From positions 62,001-126,000 of the forward strand of contig JAISTR010000003.1 in NCBI GenBank assembly GCA_031272515.1: a DNA stretch of 64,000 nt, read 5' to 3'. The stretch is from Erysipelotrichaceae bacterium. GTDB lineage: Bacteria > Bacillota_I > Bacilli_A > Erysipelotrichales > Erysipelotrichaceae. The stretch's first letter is position 1. Every line of letters begins with the position of its first letter. The position numbers and the translations under genes were made by a program. The notes under the pieces were generated by a model. That model was given only the letters and a program-made list of their open reading frames with translations, did not search any database and was not told the DNA's origin. Below, in pieces: positions 28,701-37,745 of this stretch.

Positions 28701-28706
28701 TATAAT
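28701..28706 (+). promoter_or_regulatory. -10 element upstream of xth
   Basis: Perfect TATAAT 20 nt before the xth start; no clear -35 at standard spacing. Confidence 0.45.
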
Positions 28707-28726
28707 AGGAATGAGAGGCAAAAAAC

Positions 28727-29491
28727 ATGAAACTGATTTCCTGGAATGTCAATGGCATCCGTGCCGCCGCAAATAAAGGATTTCTGGATTTTTTCCGCTA
28801 TGTCGATGCGGACATTTTTGCCCTGCAGGAAACCAAGTGCCGGGAAGGGGACATCCTCTTTGACTTTGCGGACTACTATGAGTACTGGCATTCAGCTGAT
28901 AAAAAAGGCTATTCCGGAACAGCGGTCTTCACCAAGGAAAAACCGCTTGCGGTCTCTTATAATTTTGATGTTGAAGAGCACAGCCATGAAGGACGGGTCA
29001 TTACCTGTGAGTATGACAAGTTCTTCTTTGTCTGCTGCTATACCCCCAACTCCCAGGATGGCTTAGCGAGAATTGACTACCGCATGCGCTGGGAGGATGA
29101 CTTCCGGAATTATTTATTGACACTGGACAAACAAAAACCGGTCATCGTCTGCGGGGACTTGAATGTTGCCCACAACGAAATTGATATCAAAAACCCGGCT
29201 TCCAATCATAAAAACCCGGGCTTCAGCGACCAGGAAAGGGAAAAGATGACAGTGTTATTGAACAGCGGTTTCACCGATACCTTCCGTTATCTTTATCCGG
29301 ATAAGAAAGATGCCTATTCCTGGTGGAGTTACCGGGCCAATGCCAGGGCCAACAACACCGGCTGGCGCATCGACTACTTCCTTGCCTCCAGCCGCATTGA
29401 ACCAGCCATAAGAGAAGCAGAAATATACAGTGATGTATACGGCAGTGACCACTGTCCGGTGAGTCTGGAAATAGACGAGGAGAAGCTATGA
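28727..29491 (+). CDS. xth: Exodeoxyribonuclease III
   Basis: 254 residues, the ExoA/Xth length. AP-endonuclease motifs: ISWNVNGIRA, LQETK, GDLNVAHNEID, WRIDYFLAS and SDHCPV. It nicks abasic sites and removes 3' blocks in base-excision repair. It overlaps pepT by 4 nt. Confidence 0.96.
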   Translation: MKLISWNVNGIRAAANKGFLDFFRYVDADIFALQETKCREGDILFDFADYYEYWHSADKKGYSGTAVFTKEKPLAVSYNFDVEEHSHEGRVITCEYDKFFFVCCYTPNSQDGLARIDYRMRWEDDFRNYLLTLDKQKPVIVCGDLNVAHNEIDIKNPASNHKNPGFSDQEREKMTVLLNSGFTDTFRYLYPDKKDAYSWWSYRANARANNTGWRIDYFLASSRIEPAIREAEIYSDVYGSDHCPVSLEIDEEKL

Positions 29492-30711
29492 CCCTATTAG
29501 AGAGATTTCTGAACTATGTGAAGATTGACACCCAATCCGACCATCGCAGCCCCACCTTCCCAAGTACGGAGAAACAAAAGGATTTGGGAAAGCTGCTGTT
29601 GAAGGAAATGAAAGAGCTGGGTATCAAGGATGCCCGGATGGATGACTTTGGCAATGTCTATGGCAGTATCCCTGCCAACCTTGACCATGTCGAAAGTGTG
29701 GGCTTTATCGCCCACATGGATACGGCAGAGGAAGTGACGGGCAAGAATGTCAATCCCCGCATCATTGAAAACTATGATGGCAGCGATATCGAGCTGTCGC
29801 CAGGCCTCATTGTCAAGAAGGCCGACTTTGAGCGTTTGGCCAAGTGCGTGGGCAAGACCATCATCCATACAGATGGCACAACGCTGCTGGGGGCGGATGA
29901 CAAGGCCGGCTGTGCGGAAATCATGGTGCTGGCAGAATACCTGTTGAGTCACCCTGAAGTCAAGCATGGCGAAGTCAAGATCGGTTTTACCTGTGATGAG
30001 GAGATCGGCAGGGGTGCGGACCACTTTGATATAGCGGGCTTTGGCGCGGACTTCGCCTACACCATCGATGGCGGCGAACCGGAGAGCCTATGCTATGAAA
30101 ACTTCAATGCGGCGGCAGCGCAAGTGACTGTTACCGGCGTTTCCATCCATCCCGGAGCGGCCAAGGACAAGATGATCAGTGCCTATAACCTCGCCATGGA
30201 GTTTCATGGCTTATTGCCAACGGCGATGCGGCCGGAGCACACCAGCGAGCGGGAAGGCTTCAATCACCTGACGGTCTTCAATGGGACCATTGAAGAAGTC
30301 CATATGACCTACATCATCCGCAATCACGACCGGGGGAAGTTTGAAGCCCAGAAACAATTGTTTGTGGATGCTGCTGTTTTCCTCAATAAGAAATACCAAA
30401 GGGATCTGATCAAGGTGGAAATCACCGATTCCTACTACAATATGCTGGAAGGTCTCAAGGGGAAGGAATACATCATCGACTACGCCAAAAAAGCGATTGA
30501 AGCGCAGTCGTATACACCCAAGCCGATTGCCATGCGCGGCGGTACGGATGGGGCGCGGCTCACCTATATGGGCTTACCCTGTCCCAACCTGCCCACCGGC
30601 GGCTTCAATGCCCATGGGCGTCTGGAAATGGCTTGCTTAGAGGATATGGAAGTTTGCGTAGAGATTATGAAAACCATCGTAGCTCTGGTTGCGCAAGGAG
30701 GGGAAGCATGA
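29488..30711 (+). CDS. pepT: Peptidase T (tripeptide aminopeptidase)
   Basis: 407 residues. M20 metallopeptidase ligands: His in GFIAHMDTAEE, Asp in LLGADDKAG, catalytic Glu pair in CDEEIGRG, and the dimerisation domain VSIHPGAAKDKM. Releases the N-terminal residue from tripeptides in the cytoplasm. Overlaps genes on both sides by 4 nt. Confidence 0.96.
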   Translation: MTLLERFLNYVKIDTQSDHRSPTFPSTEKQKDLGKLLLKEMKELGIKDARMDDFGNVYGSIPANLDHVESVGFIAHMDTAEEVTGKNVNPRIIENYDGSDIELSPGLIVKKADFERLAKCVGKTIIHTDGTTLLGADDKAGCAEIMVLAEYLLSHPEVKHGEVKIGFTCDEEIGRGADHFDIAGFGADFAYTIDGGEPESLCYENFNAAAAQVTVTGVSIHPGAAKDKMISAYNLAMEFHGLLPTAMRPEHTSEREGFNHLTVFNGTIEEVHMTYIIRNHDRGKFEAQKQLFVDAAVFLNKKYQRDLIKVEITDSYYNMLEGLKGKEYIIDYAKKAIEAQSYTPKPIAMRGGTDGARLTYMGLPCPNLPTGGFNAHGRLEMACLEDMEVCVEIMKTIVALVAQGGEA

Positions 30712-32219
30712 TTAAGAAATTACTGATTGTCTTGTTTGTATTGGGAATTCTGGGCGGTGCCGGCTTTTCGGTGTTTGAGTATATCCAGAGTGAAGGCTAT
30801 ATCTTCTCTGTCAGTGAAGATCCGGAACCCTTGGAATATACCAGCAAGAACGGACTGGCCCTGGATCAGTTCTACTCCTACAGCGTCCGCGATGTCATCG
30901 ATTACTTCGAATCGGATGCCGGTGAGAAGTACCTCTATGTCATCGTCGAACATAAAAACGGTTATTACTTAACCATAGAGCTGCCCTACAGTTATTATGA
31001 AACCATCCGCGGGTATCTGATGGAGAAATTTGCCAGCGGTGGGACTGCCACCCTGTCCAAGTCCATCAATGTCGTGGGTTCCTTAAGTCAGATGTCGGAC
31101 TTCTCCGGAATGCGGGACACCGCCCTGGAGGTGCTGGTGAATGCCGATGGCTATGCTTATGAAGATGCCTCCAGCAGGCTGGCCCCGGCGGTTTTAAGGG
31201 CCAATGCCATGAGCGACTATGATTTACAAAGCCTGTACACCGCTTTGGACCGCTTCTGGTTTGGCATTTATGCGGCTGGCGGATCGCTGGTAGGCCTAAT
31301 TGTCACCCTCATCGTTTCTGCCTTGACCAAGAAAAAGAAGAAGGCGGCGGCGCTGCAGGAGCAGGCGATCAACGCTGTTCCGGTCACCCCGGTAATCACC
31401 CCGGTAGCCAGCAGTGAGGAGAGCCAGGCGATTGAAAACTGGAAACAGGCAATCAACGACCTCAAGAGTGAACCGCCGGTGATTGAGGAGTTCCATGAAC
31501 CCTCGCCCGTACCGCCACAACCAGAGACTACCGTACTGCCGGAGGCAATCAAAGAGGAACCGGTCATCAAACCGGTGATTGAGCCGGTGATTGAACCGGT
31601 CATTGAGCCAGTGAAAGCCGCACCGGTAATCGAGGCGGAAGTAACTGCTGCCGCCAGCTTGCCGGAAGCGATATCAAGCGAATCAGAAGGTGAAGCGGTA
31701 CAAAAGCCGCCGGTTGTCGCGGAAGTGGTCATTGAGGAGCCGGTCAATATTGAGCCGGTAACCATTGAGCCAGTGAAAATCGAACCGGTCGTGATTGAAC
31801 CGGTCGTCATCGAACCAGCCATACCCGAGATTCAAGAGGTAGCCAGTGAAGTTCGCAAGGATGCCCAGGCTTTGGCCAAGGCCAGTAAAGTGATTGAACC
31901 GGTTCCGGCGGAAGTTGTGGAGCCGGTGGTCGGCGAAATCCCGACTTTCGTAGAACCACAAAAACCGGTGGAGAAGCCGCAGCCCAAGAAGAAGGCGGCC
32001 ACCAAAGTAACGGAAGCCAAGAGCACGGAAGATGCTGAGCCGTTTGTGCCCAGCGCGCCTTTGGATGATGATCCCAGCCGGCTCAACAACAAGCTTCCAA
32101 TCAAAGAGGTGGAGGTAAAAACCGAAATCAAGCGGCACGCCAAAAAGAAAGTCGAGAAGAAGGAAGAACTGGAGGAAGAGGATCTGGTTTTGGAATGGCT
32201 GAATGAATCGAAGGAGTGA
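30708..32219 (+). CDS. Two-helix membrane protein with EPV-rich repeat tail
   Basis: 503 residues from ATG 30708. Membrane helix 1 at about 5-22, an extracellular domain (about 25-180) with many Tyr/Asp, helix 2 at 183-206 followed by KKKKK, so the long tail should be cytoplasmic. That tail (about 215-503) is Pro/Glu/Val-rich with imperfect repeats of the form EPV(I/V)IEPV, then an Ala/Lys part and a Glu-rich end. Such tails are extended and could be spacers or scaffolds. No family recognised. Coupled to pepT by ATGA. Confidence 0.78.
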   Translation: MIKKLLIVLFVLGILGGAGFSVFEYIQSEGYIFSVSEDPEPLEYTSKNGLALDQFYSYSVRDVIDYFESDAGEKYLYVIVEHKNGYYLTIELPYSYYETIRGYLMEKFASGGTATLSKSINVVGSLSQMSDFSGMRDTALEVLVNADGYAYEDASSRLAPAVLRANAMSDYDLQSLYTALDRFWFGIYAAGGSLVGLIVTLIVSALTKKKKKAAALQEQAINAVPVTPVITPVASSEESQAIENWKQAINDLKSEPPVIEEFHEPSPVPPQPETTVLPEAIKEEPVIKPVIEPVIEPVIEPVKAAPVIEAEVTAAASLPEAISSESEGEAVQKPPVVAEVVIEEPVNIEPVTIEPVKIEPVVIEPVVIEPAIPEIQEVASEVRKDAQALAKASKVIEPVPAEVVEPVVGEIPTFVEPQKPVEKPQPKKKAATKVTEAKSTEDAEPFVPSAPLDDDPSRLNNKLPIKEVEVKTEIKRHAKKKVEKKEELEEEDLVLEWLNESKE

Positions 32220-32227
32220 ATGGTAGT

Positions 32228-33418
32228 TTGTCTATGAAGAAAATTGAATTGGCCAAGGGCATAGAGGCGCTTTCAACGCTGGACTATGACCTGAAGGTTT
32301 TTGATGTAATCATGAAGACCGAATTCGGGTCTTCCTATAATGCCTATCTGATTCACGGAAAAGAAAAAACCGCCTTGGTGGATGGCACCAAGCCAAGCTT
32401 TTTTGGCGGGTTTCTGGATGCTTTAAAAGGCGAGAAACCGGACTATCTGGTTGTCAACCACACCGAGCCGGACCACAGCAGTTCCCTAGAGCTGATGCTA
32501 AAGACCTATCCGGACAGTGTGGTGGTGGCGACCCCGGTTGGGTTGGACTTCGCCAGGCAGCTGGTCAACCATGACTTTCCCAGTCTGCCCGTCAAGGGCA
32601 GCCTGCAGCTGGATTTGGGAGAGCGGGTTTTAGAGCTTGTGGCAATGCCGAATCTGCACTGGCCGGATACGATGTGGGTCTATGACAAGGAAAGTGAAAT
32701 TCTCTTTCCCTGCGATGGCTTTGGCGCCCACTTCTGCAGCCCTTATCTGCGCTTAAGCGAAATGCCGGATGAGGTAAAGAGACAGTATCGAGAAGCCAGA
32801 AAGTTCTACTATGACGTCATTATGTCGCCGTTTGCGTCCTTTGTGGACAAAGGCTTAAGCTATGCCAAGGCCTTGCCCCTAAAGATGATTGCGCCCGGAC
32901 ATGGTCCGGTGATTGATGAGGATATCGAGCAGCTGTATGCGGATTATGAGAAGTTCAATTTACGAAAAGAGAAAGACCAGGTCGTGATCGCCTATGGGAG
33001 TGCCTATGGCAAGACCAGAAAGCTGGCAGAAGCGCTGGCAAAGGGAGTTAGAGAATCCGGCCTGGGTGTATGTGTTTTTGATTTGGAAAATGCGAACCTG
33101 GATGCAGTCGCAAAGGAGGTGTTGTCTTCCCGCGGTTTTCTGCTGGGCAGCTGTACCATCCTCTCTGATGCCCTGCCGGTTGCCTATGAATTGACCACCC
33201 GCATGAATCCGGTGGCCTACCATGGCAAGCGGGCGGCAGCCTTTGGCGTGTATGGCTGGAGCGGGGAAGCGGTAGCCAACCTGAGTACCCGTTTAGGCCA
33301 GCTGCGCATGAAGGTAGAAGAAGGTTTGCGCGTGCGCTTTGAGCCAACTGTCGAAGAGCTGAAGCAGGCGCAGGAATATGGAAAACAATTCGGGTTAAAG
33401 ATAACCAAGGGGGAATAA
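32228..33418 (+). CDS. Flavodiiron-type flavoprotein (FprA family)
   Basis: About 396 residues. AAGGAG at 32211 favours TTG 32228 (11 nt) over GTG 32216 (inside it) or ATG 32234 (17 nt). N-terminal metallo-beta-lactamase domain with the diiron ligands HTEPDH, Asp in CDGFGAH and a later His in APGHGP; C-terminal flavodoxin domain (VIAYGSAYGKTRKLAEAL). The family reduces O2 or NO to water or N2O, protecting anaerobes. No rubredoxin domain is fused. Confidence 0.9.
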   Translation: MSMKKIELAKGIEALSTLDYDLKVFDVIMKTEFGSSYNAYLIHGKEKTALVDGTKPSFFGGFLDALKGEKPDYLVVNHTEPDHSSSLELMLKTYPDSVVVATPVGLDFARQLVNHDFPSLPVKGSLQLDLGERVLELVAMPNLHWPDTMWVYDKESEILFPCDGFGAHFCSPYLRLSEMPDEVKRQYREARKFYYDVIMSPFASFVDKGLSYAKALPLKMIAPGHGPVIDEDIEQLYADYEKFNLRKEKDQVVIAYGSAYGKTRKLAEALAKGVRESGLGVCVFDLENANLDAVAKEVLSSRGFLLGSCTILSDALPVAYELTTRMNPVAYHGKRAAAFGVYGWSGEAVANLSTRLGQLRMKVEEGLRVRFEPTVEELKQAQEYGKQFGLKITKGE

Positions 33419-33426
33419 CACAGCTT

Positions 33427-33993
33427 ATGCGAAAGAATATCCGTGAAATTGCGTTTTACGGGGTCCTGAGTGCCATCCTGTTTGTTTTGGCGTTGGTGCC
33501 AAACATCGGGATGATTCAGGTCGGCCCCGTTTCGATTACCATCATGCACATCCCGGTCATTATTGCGGCCTTGTTGTTTGGTGTGAAGGGCGGCCTATTG
33601 ATGGGGGTGCTGTTTGGGGTTTTGTCCTGGTTTCTGGCTTTGACCAGGGCGGCGACACCGATTGATCTGTGGTTTCAAAATCCGCTGGTCGCAATTTTGC
33701 CAAGGGCGGCCTTTGGCGGCTTTGCGGGACTAATGGCGGGGGCTTTTAAAAAGCTTGCCAACAAGCAGCCGGAGCTGGAAGGGGTTATTGTCGGGGCGCT
33801 GTCCAGCCTGTTTCACTCGGTGCTGGTACTGGCGGTTCTGATTCTGGTGGCTTATGATTTACTGGGCGCCCCGGACAGCGCCGCCAAGATTCTGGCGATC
33901 ATCTTCTCGGTCAATGTCTTGGCTGAGGCTGTTGGTGCCGGTCTTGTCTGCGGGGCAGTAAACCGGGCTTTGCGAAAAATCATGGAAAACTGA
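33427..33993 (+). CDS. ECF transporter substrate-binding (S) component
   Basis: 188 residues, six hydrophobic segments, beginning NIREIAFYGVLSAILFVLAL. The ITIMHIPVIIAALLFG stretch and compact size match ECF S components (PF12822-like), which bind a vitamin and dock with shared EcfT/EcfA units. Substrate not inferable; being 8 nt after a flavoprotein hints at flavin but is weak evidence. ECF ATPases are not in this window. Confidence 0.83.
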   Translation: MRKNIREIAFYGVLSAILFVLALVPNIGMIQVGPVSITIMHIPVIIAALLFGVKGGLLMGVLFGVLSWFLALTRAATPIDLWFQNPLVAILPRAAFGGFAGLMAGAFKKLANKQPELEGVIVGALSSLFHSVLVLAVLILVAYDLLGAPDSAAKILAIIFSVNVLAEAVGAGLVCGAVNRALRKIMEN

Positions 33994-34007
33994 AACAAAG
34001 CAGCTAA

Positions 34008-34035
34008 AGCAGCGGAGACACTCCGCTGCTTTTTT
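34008..34035 (+). terminator. Intrinsic terminator
   Basis: GCAGCGGA-gacac-TCCGCTGC followed by six T, 15 nt after the S-component stop. Confidence 0.9.
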
Positions 34036-34146
34036 GTACGCAAGACTTATAAAATTTCGCTTTCAACCAATTTTAAGCAGACAAAAACCGCGCATTTTCA
34101 GCTCTGTTTCATTTCTGTTCGCCTTATCCTCTTAGAAAATTGCGGT

Positions 34147-34152
34147 TATAAT
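34147..34152 (+). promoter_or_regulatory. -10 element of the PTS operon
   Basis: TATAAT 34147-34152, 70 nt before the IIC start; the -35 region is poor, consistent with an activator-dependent promoter. Two GGAGG sites (34173, 34206) lie in the leader; the first precedes a tiny ATG-TAA frame of doubtful meaning. Confidence 0.5.
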
Positions 34153-34221
34153 GTATGAAAGACGCAATTGAGTAGGAGGATGTGTGCGCTTACAATGAAA
34201 CTGTAAGGAGGATATCTATTT

Positions 34222-34998
34222 ATGCAATTAAGTGTCATCCAGTGTTTCTTGCTGGCACTATGGGCCGGATACTGTTCCTATGATGACCAGGGACCGCAGA
34301 TGCTGCGTCGTCCGCTGTTGATCGGGCCGGTAGTGGGTTTTGTATTGGGGGATTTGACGACTGCTTTGATTGTGTCTGCCACCCTGGAATTGACTTGGAT
34401 GGGTTTAGGAAACATGGCTGGCTATCAGACGCCGGACATGATTCTGGGCACAATCATCGGTACCACCTTCGCCATCACCACAGGCGGTGAGCTGGGAACC
34501 GGGGTCGCGTTGGCGACCGCTGTAGCTATCCTCTCCCAACAATTATTGCTTGTCTTTGGTTTCATCCGTCAGTTCTGGTATCCCTGGGCCGAGCGGGTTG
34601 CGCTCAGCGGGGACTTCAGCGGACTGACGGTCATCAGTGTCGTCAGTGCCATCCTGCAGTTTGCGATCCGGGCGATTCCCTGTTTCATCATTCTCTATCT
34701 GGGGGATGAAATCATCGCCCAGGTAACAGCGGCTATCCCGGCCAATGTCCTCTCGGGCATCTCGGCTGCTTCCGGTATTCTGCCGGCTGTTGGTCTTTCG
34801 ATTCTGATGACCATCATCATGAAGAAGGGAATGTGGGCATTTCTGCTTTTGGGCTTTGTGCTCAATGCCTATCTGGGCTTAAACACCATGGCGGTGACCT
34901 TCATCTCCATTTCCTTCGCTACCATCTATGCCTGGATTCTGGAAATCCAGGATAAGTCGCCGGCTGAGAGCAGCGAGAAGGGAGGCTATGATTTATGA
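34222..34998 (+). CDS. PTS mannose/sorbose-family EIIC
   Basis: 258 residues, multi-spanning. The IIC(Man) start pattern is clear (GYCSYDDQGPQMLRRPLLIGP, then GDLTTALIVSATLELTWMG). Sugar-translocating membrane unit, working with IID. It overlaps IID by 4 nt. The sugar is not readable from sequence. Confidence 0.93.
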   Translation: MQLSVIQCFLLALWAGYCSYDDQGPQMLRRPLLIGPVVGFVLGDLTTALIVSATLELTWMGLGNMAGYQTPDMILGTIIGTTFAITTGGELGTGVALATAVAILSQQLLLVFGFIRQFWYPWAERVALSGDFSGLTVISVVSAILQFAIRAIPCFIILYLGDEIIAQVTAAIPANVLSGISAASGILPAVGLSILMTIIMKKGMWAFLLLGFVLNAYLGLNTMAVTFISISFATIYAWILEIQDKSPAESSEKGGYDL

Positions 34999-35807
34999 GC
35001 CAGGTCATTACCAAGAAAGACCTTAACAAAATCTATTGGCGCCTGCAGTTCTTCGGACTGGGCTTGACGGTCAACTATGTCAGTGCCCAGGCAATCGGCT
35101 TTGCGACCGCGATTGTTCCGGCCCTCAAGAAGGTCTACAAGGATGCGGACAAGGATCTCAAGGCCAAGGCGATGCAGCGGCACCTGGAGTACTTCCTGTC
35201 GCAAAATACCGCGACCGGCATGATTCTGGGCATTACCGCAGCCTTGGAGGAAAACACCACCGAAGCGGAAAAAGAAGGTGTCGTAGCCTTAAAAACCGGG
35301 ATGATGGGACCGCTGGCCGGTATCGGTGACTCGGTCTTCAAACTGACGATTCAGGCGATTGCCGGCAGTATCGGTGCCGCCTATGCGATTCAGGGACAGT
35401 TCCTCGGAGCGATCCTGATGTTTGTGATCTACAATGCCATCAATATTGCCATCAAGTACTATGGCATCATCATCGGCTACCAGCGCGGTGCGGTGTTTGT
35501 GACCTCGGGTGACCAGGCGAAAATCATGACCTACATCATCAATTTCGCGACCATGGTCGGGGTGATGGTGCTGGGCTGCCTGATTTCCTCAAGCGTCCGC
35601 TTGACGATTGCCAAGGAGCTGATTGTTCAGGAAACCGTCGTGCCGATCCAGACGCTGTTGGACGGGGCGATGCCCAAACTGCTGCCCTTGTTGGCAACGA
35701 TTATCCTGTATAATGTGAACAAGAAGCTGCCGCGGAAATACTTGATCTTTGTAATTCTGGGTATCTTGTTTGTCGGTACTCTGCTTAGCATGTGGGGGTT
35801 CATCTGA
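34995..35807 (+). CDS. PTS mannose/sorbose-family EIID
   Basis: 270 residues: IID signature at the N-terminus (FGLGLTVNYVSAQAIGF), FLSQNTATGMILGI and GPLAGIGDSVF, with C-terminal membrane helices. Partners IIC in the membrane. Gene order IIC-IID-IIA-IIB differs from the usual IIAB-IIC-IID of man operons. Confidence 0.93.
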   Translation: MSQVITKKDLNKIYWRLQFFGLGLTVNYVSAQAIGFATAIVPALKKVYKDADKDLKAKAMQRHLEYFLSQNTATGMILGITAALEENTTEAEKEGVVALKTGMMGPLAGIGDSVFKLTIQAIAGSIGAAYAIQGQFLGAILMFVIYNAINIAIKYYGIIIGYQRGAVFVTSGDQAKIMTYIINFATMVGVMVLGCLISSSVRLTIAKELIVQETVVPIQTLLDGAMPKLLPLLATIILYNVNKKLPRKYLIFVILGILFVGTLLSMWGFI

Positions 35808-35809
35808 CG

Positions 35810-36253
35810 ATGACCCCCACCGCTTTGGTTTTAACCAGTCACGGCTTCTTTGCTTTTGAGGCACTCAAGAGCGTGGAGATGATTACCGGCAAGCCGGTGG
35901 AAAATGCCGGGGTGGTCAGTGTGACTGAAGGCAAGGACTACCAGCAGTGTCTGGAGGAGCTTTTGGGCTTGGTTGAAAAGCTGGATACCGAAAACGGCGT
36001 GCTGGTGTTCTGTGATATATATGGTGGTACCCCCGCCAACATCGCCACCGCTTTGGCCCTGAGTCAAAAAGAGGTACAGGTGTTCAGCGGCCTGAATCTG
36101 GTGATGCTCTTGGAAGTTGTAACTTCCCGTGAGCAGAGCACGCTGAGTCAACTGCGTGAAACTGTGCAGTCCTGTATGGGGTCTGTGGTGGTGGATATTA
36201 GTGAAAAATTGAAGGAGATGGACGAAAATGCCGATCAAGTGGACGCGTATTGA
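35810..36253 (+). CDS. PTS mannose-family EIIA
   Basis: 147 residues from ATG 35810, 2 nt after the IID stop. Phosphoacceptor His lies in VLTSHGFFAFEAL, followed by FCDIYGGTPANIA as in IIA(Man). It takes phosphate from HPr and passes it to IIB. Its 3' end overlaps IIB by 26 nt in another frame. Confidence 0.9.
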   Translation: MTPTALVLTSHGFFAFEALKSVEMITGKPVENAGVVSVTEGKDYQQCLEELLGLVEKLDTENGVLVFCDIYGGTPANIATALALSQKEVQVFSGLNLVMLLEVVTSREQSTLSQLRETVQSCMGSVVVDISEKLKEMDENADQVDAY

Positions 36254-36713
36254 TGACCGTCTGATCCATGGACAGGTCGCTACTTCCTGGCTGCGCTATG
36301 TGAATGCGGACCAGATTATTGTCGCCAATGACAAAGCGGCGGCCAACCCGATACAAGTGCGGGTACTCAAGATGTCGGTACCGGATGTGCCGGTCCATGT
36401 CTTCGGGGTGGACCAATTCATTGAAATCTATAAAAACAACCCGATTAAGAAATCGACCTTTTTGTTTTTAGACTCCACTTTGGATGTGTTAAAACTGGTT
36501 GAAGGCGGAATCGAAGAAATCAAATCGGTGAATTACGGCGGTATGAGAAGCCGGGAAGGGCGCAAGGAATACCGTCATGACCTCTGTTTCAGTGAAGCGG
36601 AAGAGGTAGCACTGGCAACCCTGCAAGAAAAGGGTATTGAGGTCAACTATCAGATTGCGGCCTTTGATGAACCGGTTCCGGTCTGGAAAGTACTGGAAAG
36701 TGTGAAAAAATGA
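36228..36713 (+). CDS. PTS mannose/sorbose-family EIIB
   Basis: 161 residues from ATG 36228, ten nt after GAAGGAG. Phosphoacceptor His in DDRLIHGQVATSW, then NADQIIVANDKAA. Cytoplasmic unit that phosphorylates the incoming sugar. ATGA overlap with the phosphatase gene. Confidence 0.93.
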   Translation: MPIKWTRIDDRLIHGQVATSWLRYVNADQIIVANDKAAANPIQVRVLKMSVPDVPVHVFGVDQFIEIYKNNPIKKSTFLFLDSTLDVLKLVEGGIEEIKSVNYGGMRSREGRKEYRHDLCFSEAEEVALATLQEKGIEVNYQIAAFDEPVPVWKVLESVKK

Positions 36714-37744
36714 GCCGGGCGATTGCAGAGATTTTTTGTGAAAAGGATTGCTTGGTTTTAAAGATACAAAAAAAAGACTTCGGGTCTTATACCCTCAAGG
36801 CATTTCAGGATGGTGAAGAAATCGCAGCCATCCAAAGCGAGCAAGCGGAACTGCCTTTTTCGCTGGACTTTAAGCAAAGCCAGCCGCTGACGTTTGTTTT
36901 GAAAACGGACCGGGAAACCATACCCTGCGGGTTTAGGCTATTGCCCATTGCCGGGATGTACAATGTCCGCGATTTGGGCGGTTATGTAAACCAAACGGGA
37001 AAACGCACCAAGTGGCATTTGTTGTACCGGGGCGACCAACTGGCGAATCTCAAACCGGAAGGGGCGGATATGCTAAAGTCGCTGAATCTGAAGACCGTCA
37101 TCGATTTCCGTAATCCCGAGGAAATATTAAAGAGCCCAAATCTTTTGCCTGGCAGTGTCACCAGTACCATCAACCGGGTACCGGCGGCCGGGACCGCGGT
37201 TTTTGCGGGCTTGCTGCAGGCCCAGGATTCGCTGGGGGACCGGGATACCCTGGTCAAAAACATCAAGAAAATCCTGGCCAAAGATCCGCAGGCGGCACAA
37301 AACGCGATGATTCAGCAGCAGCTCGACTTTGTCTTAAACCCGGACAGCCAGAAAGTCTTCGGGCAGGTCATCCGTGATTTTATGAATGCGCAGGATGCCC
37401 CGTTTTTCTTCCACTGCCGCGGTGGAAAGGACCGGACCGGCTTTGTGGCGATGGTGCTGTTGGGATTATTGGGGGTTGAGCGGGAAACGCTGGTCTATGA
37501 CTACATGTTAACGGGGGTGGCCCGGAGCGATAAAAACAAGCTCTACCTGGCCCGCTACCGGACCCTGACCCAGGATGAAGCCTGTGCGACATACCTTTAT
37601 TCCTTCTTTGAAGTGCGTCCTGAATACATTGAAGCGGCCATTGACGCGATTGAAGAAGCTGGCGGCTTTGAGGCTTACGGACGGCAGGCTTATGGTTTAA
37701 ATGATCAAGACCTGGAAGTTTTGAAACAAATTTATCTGGAGTGA
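36710..37744 (+). CDS. Protein-tyrosine phosphatase family protein in the PTS operon
   Basis: 344 residues. N-terminal about 75 residues form a small beta-rich domain of unknown kind; the rest is a PF13350-like tyrosine/serine phosphatase with YNVRDLGGY, VIDFRNPEE and the P-loop HCRGGKDRTGF (Cys nucleophile, Arg). Substrates may be phosphoproteins, phosphoinositides or sugar phosphates. It lies between IIB and the regulator with 4-nt and 1-nt junctions, so it belongs to the operon. A shorter relative is encoded at 55241-55996. Confidence 0.87.
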   Translation: MSRAIAEIFCEKDCLVLKIQKKDFGSYTLKAFQDGEEIAAIQSEQAELPFSLDFKQSQPLTFVLKTDRETIPCGFRLLPIAGMYNVRDLGGYVNQTGKRTKWHLLYRGDQLANLKPEGADMLKSLNLKTVIDFRNPEEILKSPNLLPGSVTSTINRVPAAGTAVFAGLLQAQDSLGDRDTLVKNIKKILAKDPQAAQNAMIQQQLDFVLNPDSQKVFGQVIRDFMNAQDAPFFFHCRGGKDRTGFVAMVLLGLLGVERETLVYDYMLTGVARSDKNKLYLARYRTLTQDEACATYLYSFFEVRPEYIEAAIDAIEEAGGFEAYGRQAYGLNDQDLEVLKQIYLE

Positions 37745-37745
37745 T

